This document shows, in pieces, positions 8,769 through 17,581 of a stretch of DNA of 36,177 nt. Both the position numbers and the translations under genes were made by a program. Below the pieces are notes generated by a model that saw only the letters and a list, made by a program, of their open reading frames with translations, ran no database searches and was not told the DNA's origin. The DNA comes from an uncultured Schlesneria sp. GTDB lineage: Bacteria > Planctomycetota > Planctomycetia > Planctomycetales > Planctomycetaceae. Position 1 is the stretch's first letter. The number at the start of each line of letters is the position of its first letter. The DNA is taken from assembly GCA_903858935.1 (NCBI GenBank), contig CAIOKO010000044.1, positions 1 to 36,177 on the forward strand, in the 5' to 3' direction.

Positions 8769-10127
8769 TCAGATAGCACGAATGACAGCGGCGGCGCTTT
8801 GACCCATGCGGGTTCGATTGACGCTCAGGGCAATGCCGTTCGACATCTTCATTGGTTCGCCATGAACGATGTTCAATCGGCACAGCGGGTCAGGCGTTCG
8901 ATAATTCAGAGTCATCGGCAGATGGCCATGTCTCATTGCGAGAAGACTTCCGGCCAATTCGACAGCTCCGGCCCCTGCGTCAAAGTGACCGAAGTAGCTT
9001 TTCAGGGCTGTCACAGGAATCGATTCGGCGACACTTCCAAGAGCTTGATAGTAGGCTCGCGATTCGGCGATGTCGTCTTTTCGAGTTCCCTTGCCGTGAG
9101 CGTTGATGTGACCGAGGTCACGCGGCGTCAGGTTCGATCGCTTGAGTGCCGCATTGATTGATCGGGCAAGTCCCAAGCCGTTGGCGCGGTTTGAGGGATC
9201 GCTTCCGTCGCAGCCTGCACCGACACCCAAAACTTCACAGTAGATCGGTGCTCCGCGTCGGATCGCATGCTCGTAGCGTTCGAGAACGAACGAGGCCGCA
9301 CCTTCACCGGCGACTGTTCCGTCACGGTCGAGATCGAATGGTCTGCAAGCGAATCGTGGGTCGTCACCCGGAGACAGCGTGTCGTACAGATTGAGTCGAG
9401 CAATTTCCAGCGGATGGATATACGAGCTGCAAGCCCCGACGATCATGACGTCGGCGGCACCACGCTCGATGACCCTCATTCCTTCGGCCAGGGCCAAAAG
9501 AGCTGACGATTCACAACTTGTGATGGTATTGTTAGGTCCGCGGGCATCATGTTCAATCGCGACGTGGCAAGCCGGCATGTTTGGCAATTGTTTCAGCAGC
9601 CAAAGTGGTGCGATCTCGCCCAAACCGTCTTCAGCCCAACCGTCGAAGGAAACACCATCAGCGGTCTGTTGCAGGTGACGTGCGGCATCAGCCAATTCTT
9701 CTGGAGTTGCGGACATATGACCCGCACCGAATTCGACACCCAGTCGTTCGGGATCGATCGAACCTTGGGGTAGAGCGGCGTCGGACATGGCCATTGACGC
9801 GCTGGCAACTCCTAATTGAATGTCGCGTGACATCACTTTGAGGAATTTTCGTTGGTAAATATGTTCCAACGGATCAAAATCATGAACTTCGGCGGCCAAC
9901 TTCGACGGCAGTCCCCCGGATGGGAACGCTGTCAATAAGTCGATCCCCGACCTTCCAGCGATTAAGTTTCGCCAGAAAGCGTCTTGACCAATACCAATCG
10001 GTGATACAACTCCAACACCCGTGACAACCACGCGTTGGGAGTCGGAACCAGCCATCATAGCCTGACCCCGCAATGACATTGGCGACGGATTCCCCGTTCC
10101 AACGTCGTTCCACTCTTGTTCCGGCAT
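8769..10127 (-). CDS. Divergent beta-ketoacyl synthase (FabF/KAS II-like)
   Basis: This 452-aa thiolase-fold enzyme is of the ketoacyl-ACP synthase type, which condenses acyl groups with malonyl-ACP in fatty acid or polyketide synthesis. RVVVTGVGVVSPIG is at 32-45. The nucleophile is Cys205 (TSCESS), with catalytic His344 (NAHGKGT) and Lys376/His381 (LKSYFGHFDAGAGAVE). The C-terminal GFGG loop of FabF is replaced by VNRTRMGQSAAA (436-447), and the usual GTST after the first His is GKGT. No acyl carrier protein or other fab gene is adjacent. Start uncertain: ATG at 10058 (residue 24) is nearer the domain edge and would remove an extra N-terminal tail. Confidence 0.88.
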   Translation of the reverse strand: MPEQEWNDVGTGNPSPMSLRGQAMMAGSDSQRVVVTGVGVVSPIGIGQDAFWRNLIAGRSGIDLLTAFPSGGLPSKLAAEVHDFDPLEHIYQRKFLKVMSRDIQLGVASASMAMSDAALPQGSIDPERLGVEFGAGHMSATPEELADAARHLQQTADGVSFDGWAEDGLGEIAPLWLLKQLPNMPACHVAIEHDARGPNNTITSCESSALLALAEGMRVIERGAADVMIVGACSSYIHPLEIARLNLYDTLSPGDDPRFACRPFDLDRDGTVAGEGAASFVLERYEHAIRRGAPIYCEVLGVGAGCDGSDPSNRANGLGLARSINAALKRSNLTPRDLGHINAHGKGTRKDDIAESRAYYQALGSVAESIPVTALKSYFGHFDAGAGAVELAGSLLAMRHGHLPMTLNYRTPDPLCRLNIVHGEPMKMSNGIALSVNRTRMGQSAAAVIRAI

Positions 10128-10759
10128 TCCTTGCCGCTCGCTGACATATCAAACAGCTTCCCGCGATTGTGACTTTCACAAAGTTGTGAATGTCTCAATC
10201 GACAGAAAAAACGGACTCAGCTCATTCACAATTTCCCGACTATCAAAGTCTATCGGACATTGTGGTTGACCAAGTCGATGTTGTTTCTGTGGCGCGTTCA
10301 AACCCGAACGCGCCGACGAAAACTGCGAGAACAGTTAGCGGACCAAGCAACGGTTCTCAAAAAAACACCCAAAACACTGCAATATTCAGCAGCTCGATTC
10401 ACGATTCTTCAAGACCCACCTGAAAAACCGTCCCAGCGAATCGGACTGCCAACGCCATAGAGTATCAAGATTCGATGAATTTCGGAATCTCAAAACCGCG
10501 AAGAAGACCGAAGAAAGATGAACAAATTACGACGTCGCTTGCATGGCCGCTACTCAATGATTAGACTGCCCGACCCGATTTCGTTCGTGGCTTGTTCGTA
10601 AAACTTGGTTTATGGCGGTCTTCGCTGTGTAACTCGTTTTTGATTAAAGACTTGGGTGATTTCGGTGTTGTTAACGGGGTTTAATTTCCCGCGTTCACAG
10701 ATGTTGATCAGGATAATTCGCTCCGTTTCATCAGGGACGGGAGTCACGAGGGTATTGGC
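10128..10759. other. Gene-poor stretch of 632 bp
   Basis: Two overlapping forward ORFs occupy 10190-10423 (77 codons) and 10260-10460 (66 codons, strongly basic: TRTRRRKLREQLADQ). Neither has a good ribosome binding site or recognised family, so neither is called. The rest (10461-10759) shows no gene. It should contain the promoter for the small gene at 10760. Confidence 0.4.
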
Positions 10760-10879
10760 ATGGTTTACCGTCCACGGACGAAATTGAAGCTGGCTCGCAA
10801 AGCCAAACGCTGTCCAAAATGTAACAAACTTGTTCGCATGCGTGTTCGCTGCAAGACTTGTCACAAGAAGTTGCGCTAG
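10760..10879 (+). CDS. 39-aa basic zinc-ribbon-like protein
   Basis: This is a very short ORF. It starts MVYRPRTKLKLARKAKRC and has CPKC at 18-21 and CKTC at 31-34, with about 15 Lys/Arg residues. The pair of CxxC motifs and high positive charge resemble tiny zinc-binding ribosomal or nucleic-acid-binding proteins, but it is not RpmJ by sequence. GAGGG (10748-10752) lies 7 nt before the ATG. A 66-bp gap separates it from another small, highly basic gene on the same strand, and a terminator follows that second gene, so the two are probably one transcript. The function is unknown; a role at RNA or the ribosome is inferred from charge and size only. Confidence 0.7.
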   Translation: MVYRPRTKLKLARKAKRCPKCNKLVRMRVRCKTCHKKLR

Positions 10880-10945
10880 TCATTCGCTTGTGCTTGTTTG
10901 AATTTCGGTTTCCTTTTGCATCCTGCTCCGAAGAAGATATTGAAT

Positions 10946-11146
10946 ATGCCGCGCATTGAACGAGATCGCGAAATTGCCAAACGACGTCACCGCAAGGTGA
11001 AAATTCAAAAATTGATCGCCAAGTACATGAAGGCAACGGCGCAAGCTGACAAAGTCGTGCTTGCGACCAAAGTTCGCCGCCTGAGCCCGTTCTACAATCT
11101 GGAAGAGCGAGTTGCTGTTATCAAGGCTGAGCAAGCTAAGAAATAA
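10946..11146 (+). CDS. Small basic DUF6800-like protein
   Basis: This 66-aa protein starts MPRIERDREIAKRRHRKVKI and is rich in Lys/Arg, with a predicted alpha-helical character throughout. From memory it matches the planctomycete DUF6800 family of short proteins; no search was run. The frame extends upstream to 10898, but the family-like sequence begins at the ATG at 10946. A GAAGAAG lies about 9 nt before it. The gene is followed within 30 bp by an intrinsic terminator. Function unknown; it is likely co-expressed with the 39-aa CxxC protein just upstream. Confidence 0.75.
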   Translation: MPRIERDREIAKRRHRKVKIQKLIAKYMKATAQADKVVLATKVRRLSPFYNLEERVAVIKAEQAKK

Positions 11147-11174
11147 TCACAGCGATTCGATTTAGAGTTTCCCG

Positions 11175-11211
11175 AAGCACGACGAGGCGATGGTCTTGAT
11201 CGTGCTTTTTT
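11175..11211 (+). terminator. Intrinsic terminator after the DUF6800-like gene
   Basis: Stem AAGCACGA (11175-11182) pairs with TCGTGCTT (11200-11207) around a 17-nt loop and runs into a T-tract (11206-11211). It ends the small-gene transcript and separates it from gatA. Confidence 0.75.
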
Positions 11212-11240
11212 CGTTGACGTTTGATGACGTTGAATTGCAA

Positions 11241-11330
11241 GGTGGGTCGCGTCTTCGAGGTCCCACCTTCGTATCTCGACGAAAGAAACGCGAACATAAG
11301 ATTGTGGGCCTCGAAGACTCGACCCACCCT
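11241..11330. repeat. Dispersed inverted repeat element upstream of gatA
   Basis: The left arm 11241-11267 (GGTGGGTCGCGTCTTCGAGG then TCCCACC) and right arm about 11305-11329 are near-perfect reverse complements, about 37 bp apart. Each arm also folds on itself through GGTGGG/CCCACC. The right half (11302-11330) is identical to 7605-7633, so this is a multi-copy element. It ends 18 bp before the gatA start, and the gatA frame reads open through it, which can mislead start calling. Confidence 0.85.
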
Positions 11331-11348
11331 ACCAAGAGGGACGTTTCC

Positions 11349-12821
11349 TTGACGACTTTGACATTCGCGGAACTGCTTGGTCGGTTGAATTCGAAAGAGG
11401 TTACAAGCGTTGAGATAACTACCAGTTGCCTGGAGACAATTCGGCGCAAAGACCCGTCAATAAATGCGTTTCTGCATGTCGATCATGACGACGCGATCAG
11501 GCAGGCTGAGGCGGTCGACAGAAAGCGGGCTGCCGGAGAACCGGTCGGTTTACTGGCGGGAATTCCCGTTGCGGTAAAGGATGTCCTTTGTACGAAAGGC
11601 CAGCCGACCACTTGTGGCAGCCGGATGCTGAAGAATTATGTTCCACCCTACGATGCACACGCCGTTGATAAATTGAGACAGGCCGATGCTGTCTTGATCG
11701 GCAAGACAAACATGGATGAGTTCGCCATGGGTTCGTCGGGTGAGAATTCGGCGTACGGGCCGACTCGAAATCCCTGGGATGTCGAACGTATTCCGGGAGG
11801 TTCGAGCAGTGGATCGGCGGCTGCGGTTGCCGCCCGGATGTCGCCTCTTTCTCTTGGAAGCGATACTGGCGGTTCAATTCGCCAGCCTGCCGGACTGTGC
11901 GGCATCGTCGGCATGAAGCCAACTTACGGTCGAGTTTCCCGATACGGGCTGGTGGCCTATGCGAGTTCTCTCGATCAGATCGGTCCATTCGCAACCGATG
12001 TCCAGGGGGCTGCGACATTACTTGAGGCCATCTCGGGGCACGATCATCGAGACTCGACAAGCGTACGGCAGCCCGTTCCAGCGTTCAGTCAGTCATTTGA
12101 TCAACCGCTGGCCGGATTACGGATCGGGGTTCCTGTTGAGCATTTCGCCGAGGGCCTCGATTCCGAGATTGAGCGGGCAGTTCGAGAGGCAATTGCGGTC
12201 TATCGATCACTCGGAGCGGAAATAAAGGATGTCCATCTACCGCATTCAAAATATGCGATCGCCACGTATTACCTCGTCGCCACGTCCGAGGCGTCAAGTA
12301 ATCTTGCTAGGTACGATGGCGTTCACTACGGACACCGTGCGGAAGAATTCGGCAATAGCCTGGTCGAAATGTATGAATCCAGCCGCGCCGAAGGGTTTGG
12401 TGACGAAGTAAAACGCCGAATCATGCTGGGGGTCTTCTCGTTATCGGCGGGGTATTCGGATAAATATTATTCGAAGGCGCTGCAAGTTCGGCGGCTGATC
12501 CGAAGCGATTTTGATGCGGCATTTGAAAAGGTCGACGTGATTGCAGGACCGGTGACCCCCACTGCCGCTTTCAAGATCGGCGAAAAAACGAGCGATCCAT
12601 TGGCGATGTATTTATCGGATATCTATACGATCAGCGCAAACCTGGCGGGACTACCGGGAATCTCGATTCCGTGTGGATTGACTTCGTCGAACCTGCCGAT
12701 TGGATTGCAGCTTCTGGCTGCCCCTTTTGAGGAAGACCGATTACTTCGTGCCGCGAGAACGCACGAACGAGAAACCGACTGGCAAACTCGTTGGGCAAAG
12801 GGGTTGTCGAAACAGGGGTAA
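11349..12821 (+). CDS. gatA: Aspartyl/glutamyl-tRNA(Asn/Gln) amidotransferase subunit A (GatA)
   Basis: This 490-aa amidase subunit of GatCAB releases ammonia from glutamine to convert misacylated Glu-tRNA(Gln) or Asp-tRNA(Asn). The amidase signature is intact, with catalytic Lys77 (VAVKD), cis-Ser152 in GGSSSGSA and nucleophile Ser176 in [13 protein letters not shown]. The C-terminus keeps [11 protein letters not shown] and PIGLQLLA. The chosen TTG start (11349) has AGAGGG 8 nt upstream and begins [13 protein letters not shown], as in the family. The longer frame from ATG 11190 would translate a terminator and a repeat element. No gatB or gatC is adjacent. It converges on the SMP-30 fusion gene. 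Confidence 0.95.
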   Translation: MTTLTFAELLGRLNSKEVTSVEITTSCLETIRRKDPSINAFLHVDHDDAIRQAEAVDRKRAAGEPVGLLAGIPVAVKDVLCTKGQPTTCGSRMLKNYVPPYDAHAVDKLRQADAVLIGKTNMDEFAMGSSGENSAYGPTRNPWDVERIPGGSSSGSAAAVAARMSPLSLGSDTGGSIRQPAGLCGIVGMKPTYGRVSRYGLVAYASSLDQIGPFATDVQGAATLLEAISGHDHRDSTSVRQPVPAFSQSFDQPLAGLRIGVPVEHFAEGLDSEIERAVREAIAVYRSLGAEIKDVHLPHSKYAIATYYLVATSEASSNLARYDGVHYGHRAEEFGNSLVEMYESSRAEGFGDEVKRRIMLGVFSLSAGYSDKYYSKALQVRRLIRSDFDAAFEKVDVIAGPVTPTAAFKIGEKTSDPLAMYLSDIYTISANLAGLPGISIPCGLTSSNLPIGLQLLAAPFEEDRLLRAARTHERETDWQTRWAKGLSKQG

Positions 12822-13094
12822 TCGGGAGAGAAACGCCTGGTCGCGACATCAGCACGAATCCGTTCTTGATCGTCATGCAGCGCGCATGGTCCAGCGAGCA
12901 TCAAAAGAGAATTACAAAGAACGCCATCTTTCGACAGAGAGGTTATTCGCGTTCATCAAGCAGAAGTTGGTGAAACGACTTTCATTGACCAGAAAACGAA
13001 ATAAGGAAAGAAAGTTTGTAACGCCATTCAGGTTTGAACTGCGCTGATCAGAAGATTCACACGCAGTTTCACTTTTGCTGATGCTGATTGGCAC

Positions 13095-13129
13095 ACGTTG
13101 TGTTGCGGGGATTGCCCGCAACACAACGT
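13095..13129. terminator. Perfect 15-bp hairpin between convergent genes
   Basis: ACGTTGTGTTGCGGG (13095-13109) pairs perfectly with 13115-13129 around a 5-nt loop. It lies between gatA (+) and the SMP-30 fusion gene (-), 19 bp past the latter's stop. No T-run follows on either strand, so it may be a factor-assisted or two-way terminator. The rest of the 327-bp gap (12822-13148) shows nothing else. Confidence 0.6.
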
Positions 13130-13148
13130 AGGTTCCTCTGCTGGGGAT

Positions 13149-14660
13149 TTACTTCAGTTCGTAATCGACTTCTTTGGAGGCATTTCCATTGAACGACTTA
13201 CGGAATGACTCGGCGGCTGCTGTGACAGTCTTTTCCGGGCCAGTGAGTCGAAGGAAATAAACTCCTTTTTCGGGGACCGCCAGCACAACGCTCAGCGATC
13301 GATAGCCTGGCATCGGAGTTTTCTTGCCACCGGCAAACGGTCCGCCGGTGGACTGAAGATACGTCCCCGTGATGTCGTTAACGTAGTACTTGCCCTGCTC
13401 GCACTCACCTGACGACATTTTCAATTTCCGGCCTTCTGCAGTGAACTGATCAATCCACCGTTTGAAATTCTGGTCGACGCCACCGCCATCGCCACCGAAC
13501 GACGAAATTACCAGTTCCGTTGCGGGTTTGTCCCCTTCTGCTGGAGGGATCTTGAACTGAGCCAGTCGGAGATTGTTCGAGGGGGCTTCCTGTTTCCAGC
13601 TTGCAGGAACATTCAGTTTAATCGCCTTGATGACGACCTCCTTGACATCGTCTTTTTCAGGATCTTTTTTGTCCTGGGCAAGTCGAGCGGGACCACGAAA
13701 TGAGTTGCGATGACTGACCTGCGGGGCGGACCTGGGTCCGGTTGAGAAAAGCGGTGCGCCGGCGACGTTCATGGTTACTGAATAGAGGCTAGTCCGGGCC
13801 GTGATATAAAGTGTTTTGCCGTCAGCGCCACCAAACGTGCAGTTTGCCGGGTGTTCGGGGACAGCGATGCGGCCGATCAACCCGCCGTCGGGATTTAGTA
13901 CAACAACGCTATTGTAAGTCGTATAAATATTGCCGTGCTGGTCAAGGCACATACCATCGGGACCGCCACCGTCCTGCTTTTCATCCCCAGTGAAAATGAG
14001 CTTTCCGTTGCTGATTTTTCCCGGGCCAGTGATTTCGTACTTCCACAATTCGCGTTTATTCGGTTCAGCGACATACAGCGTCTTCCCGTCGATCGAGACC
14101 AGGATTCCGTTTGGTCGTTGAAGGTTGTCAATCACTCGCGTCGTCTTGCCAGCTGCGTCGACATAGTAAACACCCATGCAAGATTGCTCGATCTTAGAAT
14201 CGGCCCCGTATCTCGGATCGGTGAAATACAGTCCACCAACCGAGTCGAGTGCCAGATCATTGGGACTGTTCAGTGGCTTTCCGTCGTATTGATCGCAGAG
14301 TGGTTCGATCTTTCCATCTTGAATCGCGATCTTGACGACCCGGCGCGCCTGTCCCTGGCAGGCGTAAAGATGACCTGACCCATCAAAGACCAGGCCGTTG
14401 GCACCACCCGATGGCTTCAAAAAGTCATTCGATTGACCATCGGCTTCAACGCGGACGATACGAGAATTGGGGATGTCACTGAAAAGGAGAAACCCTTTCG
14501 GGCTGAATGCGGGTCCCTCGGTGAACTTGCAGTCGCCAACAACTTTGACGGCAGCAGCGGTTGGAGCAACCAGGTCCTTGAGATCTGTCGCACACAGAGT
14601 GGACGAGATCAAACCGAAGACTGTTGTTGCAGCGAGGCTTATTTTATTACGGTTGGTCAT
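13149..14660 (-). CDS. Secreted SMP-30/gluconolactonase-like protein with C-terminal extra domain
   Basis: This 503-aa protein has a Sec signal peptide (residues 1-24, ending SSTLCATD). Residues about 30-300 form a six-bladed propeller of the SMP-30/gluconolactonase type: GPAFSPKGFLLFSDIPNSRI, NSPNDLALDSVGGLYFTDPRYG, DNLQRPNGILVSIDGKTLYV and GGGPDGMCLDQHGNIY. These lactonases use a bound divalent metal, and the family Glu/Asn/Asp positions appear kept (EGPAF, SPNDL, PDGM). After a Lys/Asp linker at about 325-345, a second domain (about 350-503) has the form of planctomycete secreted modules of unknown role. AAGGA lies 7 nt before the ATG. The reaction is probably hydrolysis of a sugar lactone outside the cytoplasm. 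Confidence 0.87.
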   Translation of the reverse strand: MTNRNKISLAATTVFGLISSTLCATDLKDLVAPTAAAVKVVGDCKFTEGPAFSPKGFLLFSDIPNSRIVRVEADGQSNDFLKPSGGANGLVFDGSGHLYACQGQARRVVKIAIQDGKIEPLCDQYDGKPLNSPNDLALDSVGGLYFTDPRYGADSKIEQSCMGVYYVDAAGKTTRVIDNLQRPNGILVSIDGKTLYVAEPNKRELWKYEITGPGKISNGKLIFTGDEKQDGGGPDGMCLDQHGNIYTTYNSVVVLNPDGGLIGRIAVPEHPANCTFGGADGKTLYITARTSLYSVTMNVAGAPLFSTGPRSAPQVSHRNSFRGPARLAQDKKDPEKDDVKEVVIKAIKLNVPASWKQEAPSNNLRLAQFKIPPAEGDKPATELVISSFGGDGGGVDQNFKRWIDQFTAEGRKLKMSSGECEQGKYYVNDITGTYLQSTGGPFAGGKKTPMPGYRSLSVVLAVPEKGVYFLRLTGPEKTVTAAAESFRKSFNGNASKEVDYELK

Positions 14661-14852
14661 GAAACATCCTTATTGCCAAGTTCTGAATTTCGGATTGAAG
14701 CACCCAATCATGTCTTATGAGTTGGGCTGGCAGTCCTCTGCACGGCTTCAAGTATGCCGTTACGGTGAGAGACTTGCCACACTTCGACCAGGTGAAATGC
14801 AGACCCTGGAACAAGGGGAGGTTATTCACGATGCCGCAGACGAGCGTGCGTC

Positions 14853-15068
14853 TTAACGCGACCTGTTTTGATGTTGGACGTTATGAATTAAAAAACTCGG
14901 AGCGTTCCCGTCATTTCCAGTACTGTCTACTAACTCATACGGACGTGCCAGGCTCCATGCGGTTTCGTGACCTTCGGCATATCCAGACTGGTAGCCGAAA
15001 TACCAGCAGCTATAGAGTGACCAGAGTGTGAGCGGAATCGCCCAGAATTTCCAATTAAAACTGGACAT
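14853..15068 (-). CDS. Small single-span membrane protein
   Basis: This 71-aa ORF has one hydrophobic, aromatic-rich segment (residues about 8-30, with several Trp and Tyr: FWAIPLTLWSLYSCWYFGY) followed by a polar tail. No family was recognised. The translation signal is convincing: AGGAGG at 15076-15081, 7 nt before the ATG. The 240 bp upstream is AT-rich and probably holds the promoter. A 192-bp spacer separates it from the SMP-30 fusion gene downstream on the same strand. Confidence 0.6.
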   Translation of the reverse strand: MSSFNWKFWAIPLTLWSLYSCWYFGYQSGYAEGHETAWSLARPYELVDSTGNDGNAPSFLIHNVQHQNRSR

Positions 15069-15075
15069 TGCGATG

Positions 15076-15081
15076 CCTCCT
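15076..15081 (-). promoter_or_regulatory. Consensus ribosome binding site for the 71-aa membrane protein
   Basis: CCTCCT on the plus strand reads AGGAGG on the minus strand, 7 nt before the ATG at 15068. It is the main argument that this short ORF is a gene and that the overlapping frame at 14930-15127 is not. Confidence 0.75.
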
Positions 15082-15315
15082 GAAATTCTCCGAGTGAATT
15101 TGCATCTTCTGAAACCCGCATCTTCATTGAATCTTCATAATCATTATGGGTTTTATGTGGTTTGAGTCAACGTCGAATTCAAGATTAATCGAAATTCATC
15201 TATTGTGTGTTTAGGTATGTTTTAAAACAATATTTAACTGTATTTTTGTTTCGTATTTCGGTCTATAAATATGCGTTCTGTGTGCATGTGAAGTGGTTGT
15301 GGCTGGCAAGTCAAA

Positions 15316-15351
15316 CAAAAAAAGCCCGGTCTCCATGTTGGAAACCAGGCT
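15316..15351 (-). terminator. Intrinsic terminator of the DUF1080 gene
   Basis: Read on the minus strand, AGCCTGGTTTCC (15340-15351) pairs with GGAGACCGGGCT (15323-15334) with two mismatches and a 5-nt loop, then runs into seven T. It lies 37 bp after the DUF1080 stop. Confidence 0.88.
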
Positions 15352-15387
15352 CTGTGAGGAATGCGTTGAGATAACGACAGCTAATTC

Positions 15388-16020
15388 TCAGTCGAGACGT
15401 TTGACGCGAATATTCTTGAAATGAACCGTGCTACCTGGGTCATGTGCCTGCAAAGCAAAAGTCCCTTTGTCGATCTTGCGAGTGAAGTCTTCACCCGCCT
15501 TTTTGTCAGCCGGTTCGGTGTAGTCGACGACGACTTTGTCGTTGATCTTAATGATGACTTTGTTTCCCTTGACGATGACAGTTTCGGTGTACCACTGATT
15601 ATCGGGAACGTGTTTTTCGAGGACGTCGACAACGGCGTAAAGACTTCCAGTTCGTTTTGGATCTCCCTGGCTATTGTTGACCTGTGCTTCGAATCCGTAT
15701 TTTGGCCAGCCTTCGTCCTGGTACTTGGTGTGGAAATAGATCCCGCCGTTACTGTTCGGTTCCGTCATGACATCGACTCGAAGTTCGAAATTCACGAAAG
15801 GCTTGTCGTCGCCGACATAGAACAGATGGCTGCGTGGCCCATTGGCGACAATTGCCCCGTCTTTCAACTTCCAGCTGTCTGGTTTTTCATTGATCTTCCA
15901 GCCATTGAATGTTTTGCCATCAAACAGCGAGACGAATCCGTCCTTGTCTGGTTCGGCGGCGAAGCCGACGGCGGAAATCGACACGAGTGCGAGTGTTATT
16001 GACGCAAGGAAACTTTTCAT
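15388..16020 (-). CDS. Secreted DUF1080 (3-keto-disaccharide hydrolase-type) protein
   Basis: This 210-aa protein has an N-terminal signal peptide (residues 1-21, ending VGFAAEP). The mature part is one concanavalin-like beta-sandwich of the DUF1080 family: SLFDGKTFNGWKI (about 30-42), DSWKLKDGAIVANG, NFELRVDVMTEPNSNGGIYF (about 77-96), GFEAQVNNSQGDPKRTGSLY and a C-terminal HDPGSTVHFKNIRVKRL. The family, abundant in planctomycetes, includes 3-keto-glycoside hydrolases; which glycan it acts on cannot be read from sequence. ACAGGA lies 7 nt before the ATG, and a clean terminator follows. It is divergent from the molybdoenzyme gene across a 300-bp spacer. Confidence 0.92.
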   Translation of the reverse strand: MKSFLASITLALVSISAVGFAAEPDKDGFVSLFDGKTFNGWKINEKPDSWKLKDGAIVANGPRSHLFYVGDDKPFVNFELRVDVMTEPNSNGGIYFHTKYQDEGWPKYGFEAQVNNSQGDPKRTGSLYAVVDVLEKHVPDNQWYTETVIVKGNKVIIKINDKVVVDYTEPADKKAGEDFTRKIDKGTFALQAHDPGSTVHFKNIRVKRLD

Positions 16021-16320
16021 CGATCAATCCTGTCTACATAGGGGTCAAATCGTTAGTCACATCTCAGGTTGGCACACGCCGACCTGATTCAAAAGATAGT
16101 TTGGCGGATGCAACGTTGGCTGTAAATGTCGCCGCAACATTGTGACGGATTTGCCACCCGTGACAACAACCTTGCGGTTGCTGCATTCGCGATCACTGGA
16201 GCATTGGCCGAAGTCCATTGCTCCCCTGTGGCAGAAGGGTTTGTTTTATTCTCGCAACTTGATGATCGCAATGATAATCTCGACAGGGATTTGCGACCGC
16301 CAGGAGTTCAGGGGCTGAAA

Positions 16321-17580
16321 ATGGGTGATTTCGATCGGTTCCTGCGAGACCACCATCTGGTGACTCGTCGATTTTTTGTGCAAGCCGGGGTTGTGGGCCT
16401 GGTGACACTTGGTGGTGGTGTCATGAAGGGTTGGGCGGACAGCCTTGCGCCGGAATTGAACGATGCGGTCGCCAGGCTTGAATCGTTCATGACACCGCTC
16501 GATAAATTTCGCGACGTTTCTCGAGGGTCTCCGGTACCTCATTCACTTTCCGACGAAAAACGATCAGAAGTTGGGCTCACGCGGGAAACCTGGCGACTTG
16601 AAGTGACGTCCGATCCGGATCATCCGACTCGTATCAAGCAGCCAATGACCATTGCCAACGGAACGGCGCTTGATTTTCCATCGCTGATGCAATTGGCGGA
16701 ATTGCACGCCGTCCGATTTGCCAAGGTGATGACCTGTCTTAACATTGGATGCCCGTTAGGGACCGGTATCTGGGAGGGGGTGCCTCTCAAAGTCGTCGTC
16801 TGGAAGACTCAACCGATTGAAAATTTTCGTCGAGTGTTTTACTACGGCTACCACAACGACGAGCCGAAGCAAATGTTTCGCAGCTCGCTTCCCGCCGGCC
16901 GGGTACTTGAGGATCTTTACGATCTTCCTCCCGTGATCCTGTGCTACAAATTGAACGGCGCCTGGTTGACGCCTGAGCGAGGTGGTCCGGTCCGAGTCGT
17001 TGTCCCTGAGGCCTATGGATTCAAGTCTATCAAGTGGCTCAGTCATGTTATTCTGACGAATCTGGCCGTCGCAAACGATACATACATTGACGGAAACAAT
17101 GACGTCGACAGCCCGCTCAAAACATTTGCTGCGACGCTTTCCGTTCCGCAAAGTGCTGGTGCCAACCAGCGAATTCCGGTCACTGGATACGCTCAGGTAG
17201 GAATATCCGGCCTGAAAAAAGTTCAGGTCTGGGTTTGCCGTAAGGGGGCGGAGCCGGCTGACGACCCCTACTTCCTGACTGTCGACTGGACTGACGCAAC
17301 GATTCTCGCTCCGCCGGAACGAGGCGGATGGGGTGGGGACCTTCCAAACTCAACAATCCCCCTTGAGACACTCGAATTCGACGGTGCAGGCCAACCCAAG
17401 ACATGGCCGATGCGATTTAACAAAGTCCACTGGGCCGTCCTTTTAGATGGCCTGCCGGTGGGTGAATACAGACTCAGGTCACGAACGATTGATGAAAAGG
17501 GGCACCCGCAGCCGATGCCTCGTCCCTTTCGCAAATCTGGACATGCAGAGATCGAGAGCGTCAGCTTTTTCGTCAAATAA
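16321..17580 (+). CDS. Tat-exported sulfite-oxidase-like molybdopterin oxidoreductase
   Basis: This 419-aa protein has a Tat signal peptide (TRRFFVQAG at residues 15-23, then a hydrophobic run). The oxidoreductase molybdopterin-binding domain spans about 90-260. MTCLNIGCPLGTGIWEGVPL (137-156) supplies the likely molybdenum-ligand Cys139. The family block GGPVRVVVPEAYGFKSIKWL (221-240) is present. The remainder (about 270-419) matches the Mo-co dimerisation domain (VTGYAQVGISGLKKVQVWV). The frame is open back to 16126, but 16321 gives an intact Tat signal and has AGGGGC 5 nt upstream. The electron acceptor is unknown, as no haem domain or cytochrome is adjacent. Its stop lies 1 nt before the convergent cNMP/FHA stop. 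Confidence 0.9.
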   Translation: MGDFDRFLRDHHLVTRRFFVQAGVVGLVTLGGGVMKGWADSLAPELNDAVARLESFMTPLDKFRDVSRGSPVPHSLSDEKRSEVGLTRETWRLEVTSDPDHPTRIKQPMTIANGTALDFPSLMQLAELHAVRFAKVMTCLNIGCPLGTGIWEGVPLKVVVWKTQPIENFRRVFYYGYHNDEPKQMFRSSLPAGRVLEDLYDLPPVILCYKLNGAWLTPERGGPVRVVVPEAYGFKSIKWLSHVILTNLAVANDTYIDGNNDVDSPLKTFAATLSVPQSAGANQRIPVTGYAQVGISGLKKVQVWVCRKGAEPADDPYFLTVDWTDATILAPPERGGWGGDLPNSTIPLETLEFDGAGQPKTWPMRFNKVHWAVLLDGLPVGEYRLRSRTIDEKGHPQPMPRPFRKSGHAEIESVSFFVK

Positions 17581-17581
17581 G

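Noticed and set aside
10190-10460. Two overlapping forward ORFs, possibly one small gene with a frameshift
   Set aside because: Neither has a good ribosome binding site or known family; evidence was too thin to call a gene.
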